NCBI GenBank assembly: GCA_019118605.1
Contig: DWYP01000040.1
Span: 1-64,000, forward strand
DNA from: Candidatus Alistipes faecavium
Lineage (GTDB): Bacteria; Bacteroidota; Bacteroidia; Bacteroidales; Rikenellaceae
Direction: 5' to 3'
DNA length: 64,000 bases
The position numbers and the translations under genes were made by a program. Below the pieces are notes generated by a model. It was not told the DNA's origin and ran no database searches. It saw only the letters and a list, made by a program, of their open reading frames with translations. Shown here one piece after another: positions 17,449 through 26,620 of this stretch (its first letter is position 1; every line of letters begins with the position of its first letter).

Positions 17449-20400
17449 TGTTTTCGGAATTTCGATTTGATGCGGTAGATCCATACGAAGAAGAAGGGTA
17501 CGTAGACGATGCCCACGGAGATGGCCACGAGCATGCCGAAGAATACTCCGGTGCCGATGCCCTGGCGGCTTGCCGATCCGGGCCCCGAGGCGAAAACCAG
17601 GGGCAGCAGTCCGAGGATGAAGGCCAGGGAGGTCATCACGATGGGTCGGAATCGCAGGTGCGCGGCGGTGACTGCCGCGTCGATGATGTTGCGGCCCTTC
17701 TCGACCTCCTCCTTTGCGAATTCGACGATCAGGATGGCGTTCTTGGCCACCAGACCCACGAGCATCACCAGACCGATCTGGAAGTAGATGTTGTTTTCCA
17801 GGCCGCAGATCCAGATGCCGAGGTATGCGCCGATCCCGGCTACCGGGAGCGAGAGGATTACGGCGACGGGTACCGACCAGCTTTCGTACTGCGCGGCCAG
17901 GAAGAGGAAGACGAAGAGGAAGGCCAGGGCGAGGACGACGCCGGTCTGTCCGCCCTCGTGCTTCTCCTGATAGGAGAGGCCGCTCCACTCGATGCCGACA
18001 TTCTCGGGCAGGCGTTCGCGGACGATGCGCTCCAGGGCGTCCATCGCCTGTCCGGAGCTGTATCCGTGCGTCGCCTCTCCGGAGATGGTCGCGGAGTTGA
18101 ACATGTTGAAGCGCTTGATGGTTCCGGCTCCTGTGGTGTAGTGCGTGGTTCCGAGTGCCGTGACGGGGATCATCGCGCCGTCCGCGCCGCGGACGAAGAA
18201 GAGGTTCAGGTTGTCGCGGTTGGCGCGGTAGGGGGCATCCGCCTGGATGTAGACGCGGTAGATGCGGTTGAACATGTTGAAGTCGTTGATGTAGACCGAT
18301 CCGGTGAAGGCCTTCATCGTCGAGAAGATGTCCGACATCGGCACGCCGAGCAGCTGGGCCTTGTCGCGGTCGACGTCGAAGTAGAGCTGCGGGATGTCGT
18401 TCTGCATCGACGAGGAGAGTCCTGTCAGCTCGGGGGCCTGCCGGGCGTAGTGCATGAGCGTGTCGACGGCCTGCTGCAGCTGCGCATAGGTCATGTCGCC
18501 GCGGGCCTCGAGCACCATTTCGAAACCTCCCGAATTGCCCAGTCCGGGCACCACGGCCGGGGTCATGATGTAGACCTTGCTCTCGGGGTAGCGCTCGAAT
18601 TCCGTGTAGACGCGCTCCATCACCTCGCTGATATCCTCGGTTTTACGCTCGTTCCACGGCTTGAGGATCACCGTCAGCTGGCTGTGGGCCTGGTTGGTTC
18701 CCACGCGGGGGCTCGAACCCGTGACGTTGAGCACGTACTGCACGTCGGGGTCCTTCATCAGGAAGTCCATGGCGCGTTCGGTCACGCGGCGCGTGCGCTC
18801 GATGGTCGCGCCCTCGGGGAGCTCCAGCTCGACGGTGAAATATCCCTGGTCCTCCTGGGGGAGGAAGCTCTGCGGCACGAGGCGGTTCATGAGCCATATG
18901 CCGATGAGCACGATGCCGAATGCCGCGAACACGCGCCGCGAGTGGCTCAGCGCGCGGACGATCGTGCGTCCGTAGAGCATGTTCCCGCGAGCGAGGAAGA
19001 GGTTGATGTAGCGAAACACGCGGTTTTTCTTCTTCCCGTCCTCGGGGCGGAGGAAGAGCGAGCACATCACGGGGCTGAGCGTCAGGGCCACGACCGTGGA
19101 GATGATCACCGACACGGCGATGGTGATGGTGAACTGGCGGTAGAGCTGCCCGGTGATTCCCGAGAGGAAGCTTACCGGGACGAATACGGCGCAGAGCACC
19201 AGCGACATGGCGATCAGGGCGCTGCTGAGGCTCCGCATGGCCTTCTTGGTCGCCTCGTAGGGAGAGAGGCGCTCCTCGTTCATGATGCGGTCGACGTTCT
19301 CCACGACGACGATGGCGTCGTCGACGACGATTCCGATGGCGAGGATCAGGCCCAGCAGGGTCATCATGTTGAGCGAGAACCCGAAGATGAGCATCACGCC
19401 GAATGTTCCGATCAGCGAGATGGGCACGGCGACGATGGGGATAAGCGTGGCGCGCCAGCTCTGCAGCGAGAGGAAGACGACGAGGATCACGAGCAGCAGG
19501 GCCTCGAAGAGCGTGCGGTAGACGTGGTGTATCGACTCGGAGATGTAGGTGGTCATGTCGAAGGGGATCTCGTAGGTGATCCCCTCGGGGAACGAGCGGC
19601 TGATCTCCTTCATGGTGGCCTTCACCGACTCGGCGACCTCCATGGCGTTCGCTCCCGGGAGCATGTTGATGTTCAGCACGGCGGCATTTCCGCCGTTGAT
19701 ACCGCTCTCGGTGCTGTACGACGAGGCCTCGAGGGAGATGTCCGCCACGTCGCGCAGGCGGATGATCGAGCCGTCGGAGTTTGCCCTCACGACGATGTTC
19801 TCGAATTCGCTCACCGACGAGAGGCGCCCCTGGGCCGTGATGGGGATCGTCACGTCGACGCCCTCCATCGGGGCCTGTCCGAGTACTCCGGCGGCCGATT
19901 CGCGGTTCTGGTCCTTGAGGGCGTTCTGGAGGTCCTTGACCGTGAGTCCGAGGTCGGCGAGGATGTCGGGTTTGACCCAGATCTGCATGGCGTAGTAGCG
20001 GCTTCCGACGTTCGAGACCTTCCCCACGCCGGGGATGCGGCGCAACATGTCCAGGACGTTGAGCGTGGCGTAGTTCGAGAGGTAGATCTCGTCGAACTTC
20101 GGGTCGGACGACAGCAGGGTGATGGTCATGAGCTTGCTCGAGGCCTGCTTCTCGACCGAGATTCCGTTCTGCACGACCTCGGCCGGGAGACGCGCCTCGG
20201 CCTCCTTGATACGGTTCTGGATGTCGACGGCCGCCAGATCGGGGTTCGTCGCGATGTCGAAGGTCACCGTCACGGAGAAGCCTCCGGAGTTGGAGCTCGA
20301 GGACTCCATGTAGATCATGCCGGGGGTTCCGTTCAGCTCCTGCTCGATGGGCGTGGCGACAGCTTGCGTGACGGTCTGGGCGTCGGCTCCGGGGTACGAT

Positions 20401-20543
20401 GCCGAGACCTTCACCACCGGGGGCACGATCTCGGGGTACTGGTCGATGGGCAGCAGCGTGAGTCCGATGGCTCCGACGATGACGATGACGATGGAGAGCA
20501 CCGTCGAGAAGACGGGTCTGTCGATGAAGAAGTCGGTTTTCAT
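17445..20543 (-). CDS. RND efflux pump inner-membrane transporter (AcrB/HAE1 family)
   Basis: A 1032-residue transporter, full length for HAE1 pumps. It starts MKTDFFIDRPVFSTVLSIVI, the canonical first helix, followed by the porter domain (YPGADAQTVTQAVATPIEQEL). GIVVDDAIVVVENVDRIM contains the Asp pair of TM4 needed for proton relay; SVIISTVVALTLSPVMCSLFL is TM6 and its surroundings; a second copy of the halves follows (VGLVAKNAILIVEFAKE). It exports hydrophobic drugs, bile acids or detergents using the proton gradient. The gene begins 3 nt after the adaptor stop and overlaps the duct gene, so the three genes form one operon in the order adaptor, pump, duct. Substrates cannot be read from sequence. 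Confidence 0.95.
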   Translation of the reverse strand: MKTDFFIDRPVFSTVLSIVIVIVGAIGLTLLPIDQYPEIVPPVVKVSASYPGADAQTVTQAVATPIEQELNGTPGMIYMESSSSNSGGFSVTVTFDIATNPDLAAVDIQNRIKEAEARLPAEVVQNGISVEKQASSKLMTITLLSSDPKFDEIYLSNYATLNVLDMLRRIPGVGKVSNVGSRYYAMQIWVKPDILADLGLTVKDLQNALKDQNRESAAGVLGQAPMEGVDVTIPITAQGRLSSVSEFENIVVRANSDGSIIRLRDVADISLEASSYSTESGINGGNAAVLNINMLPGANAMEVAESVKATMKEISRSFPEGITYEIPFDMTTYISESIHHVYRTLFEALLLVILVVFLSLQSWRATLIPIVAVPISLIGTFGVMLIFGFSLNMMTLLGLILAIGIVVDDAIVVVENVDRIMNEERLSPYEATKKAMRSLSSALIAMSLVLCAVFVPVSFLSGITGQLYRQFTITIAVSVIISTVVALTLSPVMCSLFLRPEDGKKKNRVFRYINLFLARGNMLYGRTIVRALSHSRRVFAAFGIVLIGIWLMNRLVPQSFLPQEDQGYFTVELELPEGATIERTRRVTERAMDFLMKDPDVQYVLNVTGSSPRVGTNQAHSQLTVILKPWNERKTEDISEVMERVYTEFERYPESKVYIMTPAVVPGLGNSGGFEMVLEARGDMTYAQLQQAVDTLMHYARQAPELTGLSSSMQNDIPQLYFDVDRDKAQLLGVPMSDIFSTMKAFTGSVYINDFNMFNRIYRVYIQADAPYRANRDNLNLFFVRGADGAMIPVTALGTTHYTTGAGTIKRFNMFNSATISGEATHGYSSGQAMDALERIVRERLPENVGIEWSGLSYQEKHEGGQTGVVLALAFLFVFLFLAAQYESWSVPVAVILSLPVAGIGAYLGIWICGLENNIYFQIGLVMLVGLVAKNAILIVEFAKEEVEKGRNIIDAAVTAAHLRFRPIVMTSLAFILGLLPLVFASGPGSASRQGIGTGVFFGMLVAISVGIVYVPFFFVWIYRIKSKFRKQ

Positions 20544-20546
20544 GGG

Positions 20547-21815
20547 CTACTCCTCCGTGGGTTGGGGTTCGGACTGCTCGTCGTCGCGGATCGGGGCCAC
20601 GGGATCCACCTTGATTCCGTGCGAAAGCTTGTGGTATCCCTCGACGACGATGTGCTCCTCGGGCGAGAGACCCCGCTCGATGACGACCTTGTTGTCGGCG
20701 ATCTCGGGCCCGGTCTCCACGAAGCGCTTTTCGACGATGCTGTCGGGGCGCACCACATAGATGTAGGCTCCGCCCTTTTCGATGACCAGGGCCTGGTTGG
20801 GCACCACGACGGCGTTTTCTCGCACGTCGAGCAGCAGTTTCACCTTGGTGAACTGCCCGGGGAGGAGGATGTAGTCGGGATTGGCCATCTCGGCGCGCAC
20901 GGAGAAGGTTCCGGTATTGGGGTCGACCTGGGGGTCTGCGAAGTCCACGAGACCCTGATAGGGGTACTGCGAGCCGTCGGCGAGCGTCACGGTGATGTAG
21001 GGGTTCCACTTGCGTGTGGTGTCCTTCTGCCCGAGGTTGACGTTGCGGGCCTTGCTGCGCAGGTAGTCGAGGGCGGTCATGCTGAAGTCCACGCGCACGG
21101 TGTCGCTCTTGACGACGGTGGCCAGGAGCGACTTCCCGCTCGGGCCGACGAGCGTTCCGATGTCGACGCTGCGCTCGGAGATGTATCCCGAGACGGGCGA
21201 CTGCACGGTGGTGTAGCTCAGGGTCATTTCGGCCTGCGTGAGGTCGGCCTCGCTCACCGCGACATCGGCTGCGGCGCTTTCGTACGAGGCGATGGCGTTG
21301 TCGAGGTCGAGCTGGCTCGCGGCATTCTGTTCGTAGAGGGGGCGGATGCGCTCCAGGTCGCGCTGGGCCTTGAGGGCCTGCGCCTTGGCCTTGTTGAGCT
21401 GGGCCTTTGCCTTGTCGACGCGTGCGCGGTAGAGCTTCGGGTCGATGATGAAGAGGGTCTGGCCTTTCTTGATATAGGTGCCCTCCGCGAAGAGCATTCT
21501 TTCGAGGTAGCCCTCGACCCGCGCGCGGATCTCGACGAACTGCTGGGCGCGGATGCGTCCGACATACTCGCCGTAGATGCTGACGTCCTCGACGTCGACC
21601 GGCTCGACGGCCACGATGGGCAGCACTTCGGGCACGGGGCGCGGGCGGAGCCACCACCAGAGGCCTGCGGCGATGACCAGCAGTGCGACGGCCAGGGCGA
21701 TCCAGCGTTTCGGGGTCATGGGGATCGACACGCGGGGGATCTTTTCGGCGAATTCCTTTTTCAGTTTGTCGAGATTCAAGCTCTTGAGGTCGGGCTTCAT
21801 TTGTTTCAAATCCAT
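20547..21815 (-). CDS. RND efflux periplasmic adaptor (AcrA/MexA family)
   Basis: A 422-residue membrane-fusion protein. Barrel-sandwich halves are clear (FVEIRARVEGYLERMLFAEG and YTTVQSPVSGYISERSVDIG) with a helical hairpin between (KAQLNKAKAQALKAQRDLER). The beta-barrel and membrane-proximal domains follow (GTFSVRAEMANPDYILLPGQ, VVPNQALVIEKGGAYIYVV). Unlike most AcrA-type adaptors it shows no lipobox; instead about 37 charged residues precede one hydrophobic helix (WIALAVALLVIAAGLWWWL), so it should be anchored by a transmembrane segment with a cytoplasmic tail. Start at 21815 (MDLKQMKPDLK); an in-frame ATG six codons later is an alternative. It leads the operon. Confidence 0.93.
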   Translation of the reverse strand: MDLKQMKPDLKSLNLDKLKKEFAEKIPRVSIPMTPKRWIALAVALLVIAAGLWWWLRPRPVPEVLPIVAVEPVDVEDVSIYGEYVGRIRAQQFVEIRARVEGYLERMLFAEGTYIKKGQTLFIIDPKLYRARVDKAKAQLNKAKAQALKAQRDLERIRPLYEQNAASQLDLDNAIASYESAAADVAVSEADLTQAEMTLSYTTVQSPVSGYISERSVDIGTLVGPSGKSLLATVVKSDTVRVDFSMTALDYLRSKARNVNLGQKDTTRKWNPYITVTLADGSQYPYQGLVDFADPQVDPNTGTFSVRAEMANPDYILLPGQFTKVKLLLDVRENAVVVPNQALVIEKGGAYIYVVRPDSIVEKRFVETGPEIADNKVVIERGLSPEEHIVVEGYHKLSHGIKVDPVAPIRDDEQSEPQPTEE

Positions 21816-21926
21816 AGTCTGACGAACATGATTGGGCTTATCCTGTAGCGGGGGAGCAAACGCCGGACCAATTCGGGCGGGGGCATAAAAGCGGTTGTCG
21901 TCTGCTCCGGAGCCGGAAAGCGGGGA

Positions 21927-21958
21927 CAAAGATATGGAAAACCGTGGAAAAATTCCAC
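21927..21958 (-). promoter_or_regulatory. Efflux operon promoter with overlapping palindrome
   Basis: The minus strand shows TATCTTTG at 21934-21927, 112 nt before the adaptor start. At 21944-21958 there is a perfect inverted repeat GTGGAA-N3-TTCCAC covering the -33 region, a plausible repressor site. The rest of 21816-22050 holds no gene. Confidence 0.5.
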
Positions 21959-22050
21959 ACTTTCGGGGAGCTATTCCCCGGTGGGAGCCCGTCGAATGCC
22001 GCGGGAAAGGGGGTGTGATGCGGCCGGAGCGGCCCGGTACGCCGCGAATG

Positions 22051-22084
22051 AAAAGACGGATGGCGACAGCGCCATCCGTCTTCC
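22051..22084 (-). terminator. Terminator of the GH27 gene
   Basis: A 13-bp perfect stem (22053-22065 with 22070-22082) and 4-nt loop, followed on the minus strand by a short U-run. It lies 33 nt past the GH27 stop and separates it from the efflux operon. Confidence 0.8.
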
Positions 22085-22117
22085 GCCTTTCATCCGCCGC
22101 TCTGCGGGGGGGCGGCG

Positions 22118-23725
22118 TTATTCGTGCTGTTCGCGGCTGTTGCCGGGGTAGAACTTCACCAGCACCACGCCGTGGGGCGCCACGCGGGTGTCGAAGCGGT
22201 CCGACGTGCGCGTAAGGTCCTTCTGGCGCCAGAGGTCGCGCACGGTCTGCTCGCCGCGCAGCCCGAGCTGGCGGAGCGAGATGCCCATTCCGACCTCCTG
22301 CCACCCGCGGTTGAAGAACCCGACGGCCATCGCACCGTCCTCGAGGTGCTTGACGTAGATCACCTGGTCGCCCTGCTGCCAGATCGGGAAGGCCTGCAGC
22401 CCGAGGGGGTCCTGGTTGACGTCGATCACCTCGTCGTTGGTCAGCAGGCTGACCGTGAAGTCATCCATGCGGGCCATGTCGCATCCGATGAGCATCGGGG
22501 CGGCGAGCAGCGACCAGAGGCTGATGTGCGTATACTGTTCGTCGGCGGTGAGTTTCGTGTAGTGGAGGTCGCCCCAGGCCCCGCCGAGCATACCCACGAC
22601 CAGCATGTCGGGATCGGCCCAGCTTCCCGGGCGGTTGAATGCCACCCATCGATCCTGCGAAAAGCCGATGGCGCTCATGTTCTCCCACGTGTCGCGGATG
22701 TCTCCGGTCGTTCGCCAGCAGTTCGAGTACTCCATCCACATAGGTGCGTCGGCGTAAGGCGCGCTGTTCGAGAGGCTGAATACCACGTCGCGGTCGAGCT
22801 CGCGCAGGGCGTCGTACATCTCCCTGACATGGTAGTAGTTGTTGGGGTTCCAGTCATACTTCAGGTAGTCGACGCCCCATTCGCCCCACTGGCGCACGTC
22901 CTCGCGGACGAACGAGCGGCTTCCGTGGCGGTAGTTCGTTCCTGCGGAGACCTTGCCTTCGGGGTCGCTCACGCAGTAGTGTTCGTCGTATTTTCCGGCC
23001 TCGATCCAGTCGTATGTCCCGGCGTCGTTGTCGGCATAGGATCCGATGTGCCCGGCGTAAGTTCCGACCCAGGGCGAGGAGTAGATTCCCAGCTTGAGCC
23101 CCATGCCGTGGATCTCCTCCGAGAGGGCCTTCATGTCGGGGAATTTGTCATTGGGCTGGATGGCGCCGTTCGCACCGCGGCGCGACTGCCACCCGTCGTC
23201 GATGTTGATGTAGCTCCATCCGTGGTCGATGAGCCCCTTTTCGACCATTGCGCGGGCCGAGGAGAGGACTCTCTCCTGGCTGACGCTCTGCCCCCAGCAG
23301 TTCCAGCTGTTCCAGCCCATGGGCGGGGTGAGGGAGATGCGGTCTCCCACGACGATGCGCAGGTCGCGGCTGTTGCTGCCCAAGGCGTTGGAGGCCGTCA
23401 GGCGTACGACGTATGTTCCGGGAGCCTTCACGCGTCCGGTGATGCGCCCCGTCGCGGGGTCGAGCTTCAGTCCTTTGGGAAGTCCTTCGGCGGCGAAGGC
23501 CATCGGACGGATGCCCGTTGCCGCGATCGTGTAGAGGAACTCCGACCCGGGTCGTACGCCGAACAGGCGTGCGCCGTTGATGCGCGGGGTGTCGGCGGGT
23601 TTCGGGGTGAGGATGTACTTCGACATGTCGGGCTGTGCGGGCTGCGCCGAGGCCGGATGGGCGCCAAGGCCGCAGAGCGTCGCAACGCCCAGAAGGGCCA
23701 GTGCGGAGAGAAACGATCTTTTCAT
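22118..23725 (-). CDS. GH27 alpha-galactosidase with N-terminal Ig-like domain
   Basis: A 535-residue secreted enzyme. After a signal peptide (MKRSFLSALALLGVATL) comes a putative Ig domain of about 90 residues (EFLYTIAATGIRPMAFAAEG, GRITGRVKAPGTYVVRLTA), usual in Bacteroidales GH27 proteins. The catalytic barrel starts LTPPMGWNSWNCWG, with YINIDDGWQ next. The family nucleophile is the Asp of VDYLKYDWN and the acid/base the Asp of NRPGSWADPDML; both are present. The C-terminal antiparallel domain ends VRDLWRQKDL...VAPHGVVLVKFYP, the standard ending. It removes terminal alpha-linked galactose (some relatives act on alpha-N-acetylgalactosamine or beta-L-arabinopyranose). It is a single-gene unit here, between the efflux operon and a divergent TonB receptor. 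Confidence 0.92.
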   Translation of the reverse strand: MKRSFLSALALLGVATLCGLGAHPASAQPAQPDMSKYILTPKPADTPRINGARLFGVRPGSEFLYTIAATGIRPMAFAAEGLPKGLKLDPATGRITGRVKAPGTYVVRLTASNALGSNSRDLRIVVGDRISLTPPMGWNSWNCWGQSVSQERVLSSARAMVEKGLIDHGWSYINIDDGWQSRRGANGAIQPNDKFPDMKALSEEIHGMGLKLGIYSSPWVGTYAGHIGSYADNDAGTYDWIEAGKYDEHYCVSDPEGKVSAGTNYRHGSRSFVREDVRQWGEWGVDYLKYDWNPNNYYHVREMYDALRELDRDVVFSLSNSAPYADAPMWMEYSNCWRTTGDIRDTWENMSAIGFSQDRWVAFNRPGSWADPDMLVVGMLGGAWGDLHYTKLTADEQYTHISLWSLLAAPMLIGCDMARMDDFTVSLLTNDEVIDVNQDPLGLQAFPIWQQGDQVIYVKHLEDGAMAVGFFNRGWQEVGMGISLRQLGLRGEQTVRDLWRQKDLTRTSDRFDTRVAPHGVVLVKFYPGNSREQHE

Positions 23726-23914
23726 GTAGTTTCAGCAGGTTAATAAGTTAAAAGGTTGAAATCGCATAAAGATACGGATTATTCCGGGGAAAAAACTTCC
23801 CGACGAAAAAATTTCGGTTTCTGCGGGCCCTTTTCTCCGGAGGGAAGGGCCGGGATGTCGGATCATTCGGGACGCGGCGGCGTACACGACGGCCCGGATT
23901 GCCGGCCGCATTGC

Positions 23915-23945
23915 TTGGCGGAAGCTCCCCGAATCGTTACCTTTG
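23915..23945 (+). promoter_or_regulatory. TonB receptor promoter
   Basis: TTGG at 23915-23918 and TACCTTTG at 23938-23945 are 19 nt apart. The -7 box ends only 8 nt before the ATG at 23954, so the transcript would start almost at the start codon. Confidence 0.55.
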
Positions 23946-23953
23946 TTCCCGCT

Positions 23954-26344
23954 ATGGCGTTGAAATTCCATATCGGACTGCTGTGCGCGGCCTTCGTGCT
24001 CCTCGCATCTCCCGCCGCCCGGGCCCAGGAGGCCTCCTATCCGGTCAGCGGCCGGGTGATCGACCGCCTGAGCCGCCAGCCTGTGGCCTATGCCGCCGTG
24101 GTGCTGGCCGGGGAGGAGCGCAGAGGCACCTCGACCGATTCGCTCGGGCGCTTCCGCCTCGAGCGCGTGCGCCCGGGCATCCGGCGCCTGGCGGTCTCGT
24201 CGGTGGGCTACAAGAGCCTGCTGACCCCCGAATACATGGTCTCCGCGGCCACGCCGTTCCTCGAGATTGAGCTGGAGGAGGACGCCACGCAGGTCGAGGC
24301 CGTGACGGTGCGTCCCGCACCGTTCCGTGCGACGGCCGAGAGCCCCGTGGGCCTTCAGGTCATCGGCGTGCGGGAGATCGAGAAGAGCCCCGGGTCGAAC
24401 CGCGACGTCTCGCGCATCGTGCGCTCCTATCCGGGGGTCTCCTTCTCGCCCGTGGGCTACCGCAACGACCTGATCGTGCGGGGCGGCGGCCCCTCGGAGA
24501 ACAAGTTCTTCATGGACGGCATCGAGATCCCGAACATCAACCATTTCGCCACGCAGGGCGCGACGGGAGGCCCCGTGAGCCTCGTCAACGCCGACCTTGT
24601 GCAGGAGATCAGCTTCTATACGGGGGCCTTTCCGGCCGACCGCGCCGGGGCGCTGAGCTCGGTGCTCGACTTCCGCCTGCGCGACGGGAACCCCGGGAAG
24701 CACACCTTCAAGGCGACGCTCGGGGCCTCGGAGGTGGGGGTGAGCGGCAACGGCCCGCTCGGCGGGAAAACGACGTACCTCTTTTCGCTGCGGCAGTCCT
24801 ACCTGCAGCTGCTCTTCAAACTCCTGGGCCTTCCGTTCCTTCCCAACTACATCGACGGACAGGTGAAGGTTCGCACGCGCCTTTCGGAACGCGACGAGGT
24901 GACCTTCCTGGCCCTTGCGGGCATCGACAACATGCGCCTGAACGTCGACGAGGAGGGCGAGGACGCCGCCTACCTGCTGAGCTACCTTCCGCGCATCCGC
25001 CAGGAGACCTTCACCGTGGGGGCCCTGTGGCGCCATTATGCGGGCCGGCACGTGCAGACGTTGAGCGTGAGCCACAACTACCTGAACAACCGCAACCTCA
25101 AGTACCGCAACAACGACTCCTCGTCGGAGGAGAACCTCAACCTGCGTCTGCGCTCCGTGGAACAGAAGAGCGCACTGCGTGCCGAGAACCGGAGCTATGC
25201 CGGGCGGTGGAGCATCCGCGAGGGGCTGGAACTTTCGTGGTCGAACTACGCGAACCGCACGCAGCAGCGCCTCTATACCGACCGTTCGGCGCTTTCGGAC
25301 TACCGCACGCGGCTGGGGATCGTCGGCTGGGGGGCCTTCGCCGCGGCCGAATACGCCTCGGCCGACAAGCGCCTCACGGCCTCGGCGGGCCTGCGCATGG
25401 ACGGCTGCGACTATTCGTCGCGTCTGGCGGAGTTTTGGCGGCAACTCTCGCCGCGCGCCGCGGTCTCCTATGCGCTGAGCGATGCGTGGTCGGTGAGCGG
25501 CAGCGCGGGCCTCTACTACCAGCTCCCGCCCTATACGGCCCTGGGATTCAAGCAGGAGGGCGTGCTGGTCAACCGCTCGCTCGACTACCTGCGCGTCGGG
25601 ATGCTCTGCGCCGGGGCGGACTGGCGCCGCGGCGAGCGGCTGATCGTCTCCGTGGAAGGGTTTTACAAGTCCTACGGTCAAGTGCCGCTTTCGGTCGGGG
25701 ACGGTATTCCGCTCTCGTGCAAGGGCGACGACTACGGCACGGTGGGCGCCGAGGCGCTGACCTCCACGGCCCGGGGCCGCGCCTACGGCGTCGAGACGAT
25801 GGCGCGGTGGCAGATCCCCGGGCGGCTGAACGTCGTGGGTTCGGTGACCCTCTACCGCTCGGAATACCGCCACGGCGCGGAAGGGGAGTGGATCGCCTCG
25901 GCATGGGACAACCGCTTCGTGGCCAATGTCAGCGGAACGTACGATTTCCCGCGCAACTGGAGCCTCGGGGCGAAGCTGAGCGCCATAGGCGGCGCGCCCT
26001 ATACGCCCTACGACCTCGGGAAGTCGTCGCTGGTCGAGGCGTGGGACGCCCAGGGGCGCCCCTACTACGACTATGCACGCTACAACGCCGGGCGGCTCGA
26101 TGCCTACGCGCAGCTGGACGTGCGCCTCGACAAGACCTTCTATTTCCGGCACTGCATGCTGGGTTTCTACATCGACCTGCAGAACGTCACGGTGAGCAAA
26201 TACCGCTCGCCGGATGTCGTGATGTCGACGGGCGAGGTGGAGAACCCCGACGCCCCGGCTTCGGAGCAGCGCTACCGCATGAAGCGGCTCGAACAGGTGA
26301 GCGGCACGCTGCTGCCCACGCTGGGCGTCACGGTGGAGTTTTGA
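23954..26344 (+). CDS. TonB-dependent outer-membrane receptor with carboxypeptidase-like domain
   Basis: A 796-residue receptor. Signal peptide MALKFHIGLLCAAFVLL ends near ARAQ; residues about 28-110 are a carboxypeptidase regulatory-like domain (VSGRVIDRLSRQPVAYAAVV, DSLGRFRLERVRPG, SVGYKSL). The plug shows RIVRSYPGVSF, DLIVRGGGPSENKFFMDGIE and DRAGALSSVLDFRLR. The rest is beta-barrel ending LGVTVEF with a terminal Phe. It lacks the longer SusC form and has no SusD partner nearby, so it belongs to the general TonB receptor group, with unknown ligand (metal chelate, peptide or sugar). The start at 23954 is the only signal-peptide-like start in the frame. Confidence 0.88.
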   Translation: MALKFHIGLLCAAFVLLASPAARAQEASYPVSGRVIDRLSRQPVAYAAVVLAGEERRGTSTDSLGRFRLERVRPGIRRLAVSSVGYKSLLTPEYMVSAATPFLEIELEEDATQVEAVTVRPAPFRATAESPVGLQVIGVREIEKSPGSNRDVSRIVRSYPGVSFSPVGYRNDLIVRGGGPSENKFFMDGIEIPNINHFATQGATGGPVSLVNADLVQEISFYTGAFPADRAGALSSVLDFRLRDGNPGKHTFKATLGASEVGVSGNGPLGGKTTYLFSLRQSYLQLLFKLLGLPFLPNYIDGQVKVRTRLSERDEVTFLALAGIDNMRLNVDEEGEDAAYLLSYLPRIRQETFTVGALWRHYAGRHVQTLSVSHNYLNNRNLKYRNNDSSSEENLNLRLRSVEQKSALRAENRSYAGRWSIREGLELSWSNYANRTQQRLYTDRSALSDYRTRLGIVGWGAFAAAEYASADKRLTASAGLRMDGCDYSSRLAEFWRQLSPRAAVSYALSDAWSVSGSAGLYYQLPPYTALGFKQEGVLVNRSLDYLRVGMLCAGADWRRGERLIVSVEGFYKSYGQVPLSVGDGIPLSCKGDDYGTVGAEALTSTARGRAYGVETMARWQIPGRLNVVGSVTLYRSEYRHGAEGEWIASAWDNRFVANVSGTYDFPRNWSLGAKLSAIGGAPYTPYDLGKSSLVEAWDAQGRPYYDYARYNAGRLDAYAQLDVRLDKTFYFRHCMLGFYIDLQNVTVSKYRSPDVVMSTGEVENPDAPASEQRYRMKRLEQVSGTLLPTLGVTVEF

Positions 26345-26370
26345 CCCCGCCTTTCCGATTCCGCTGCATG

Positions 26371-26487
26371 CCGGCCCTGCGTAGGGCATTTTTTGTGTCC
26401 CGGCCTCTGCGCCGGGCTTTTTTTGTGTTCCGGCCCTTTGCCCGGGCTTTTTTGTGTCCCGCTTTTGCGCCCGGGCACAAAAAAACA
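26371..26487 (+). repeat. Four tandem hairpin-plus-T-tract units
   Basis: Units begin at 26371, 26400, 26430 and 26459, about 29-30 nt each. The first three read CCGGCC-loop-GGGC followed by six or seven T and GTGTYC, so each could act as a small terminator; the fourth has a G/C stem and an A-run instead. They lie 26 nt after the TonB receptor stop. Confidence 0.8.
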
Positions 26488-26620
26488 GCAGGGAATCTCT
26501 CGATTGCCTGCTGCCCCGGAGGTGGCCCTCCTAAACTACTAACCCAAACTTAAATAAATGAAGAAACCTCACTGCGGTTGCTGCACCGCAGTTGACTCAA
26601 TCAAGTGCAAAGTGCGTGCC
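26488..26620 (+). other. Structured non-coding stretch, possible small RNA or tiny ORF
   Basis: Arms CAGCAGG (26486-26492) and CCTGCTG (26507-26513) form one inverted repeat; ACTGCGGT (26571-26578) and ACCGCAGT (26585-26592) form a perfect second one. Between them is an AT-rich block followed by an ATG at 26558 opening a short cysteine-rich frame (MKKPHCGCCTAVDSIKC). A strong terminator follows at 26621. No clear promoter was found, so RNA or peptide function is open. Confidence 0.35.

Noticed and set aside
17136..21848. Plus-strand open frame of about 1570 codons over the efflux operon
   Set aside because: It is antisense to three well-recognised genes and its protein is a low-complexity Asp/His/Val/Gly mix, as expected from the reverse frame of GC-rich codons.
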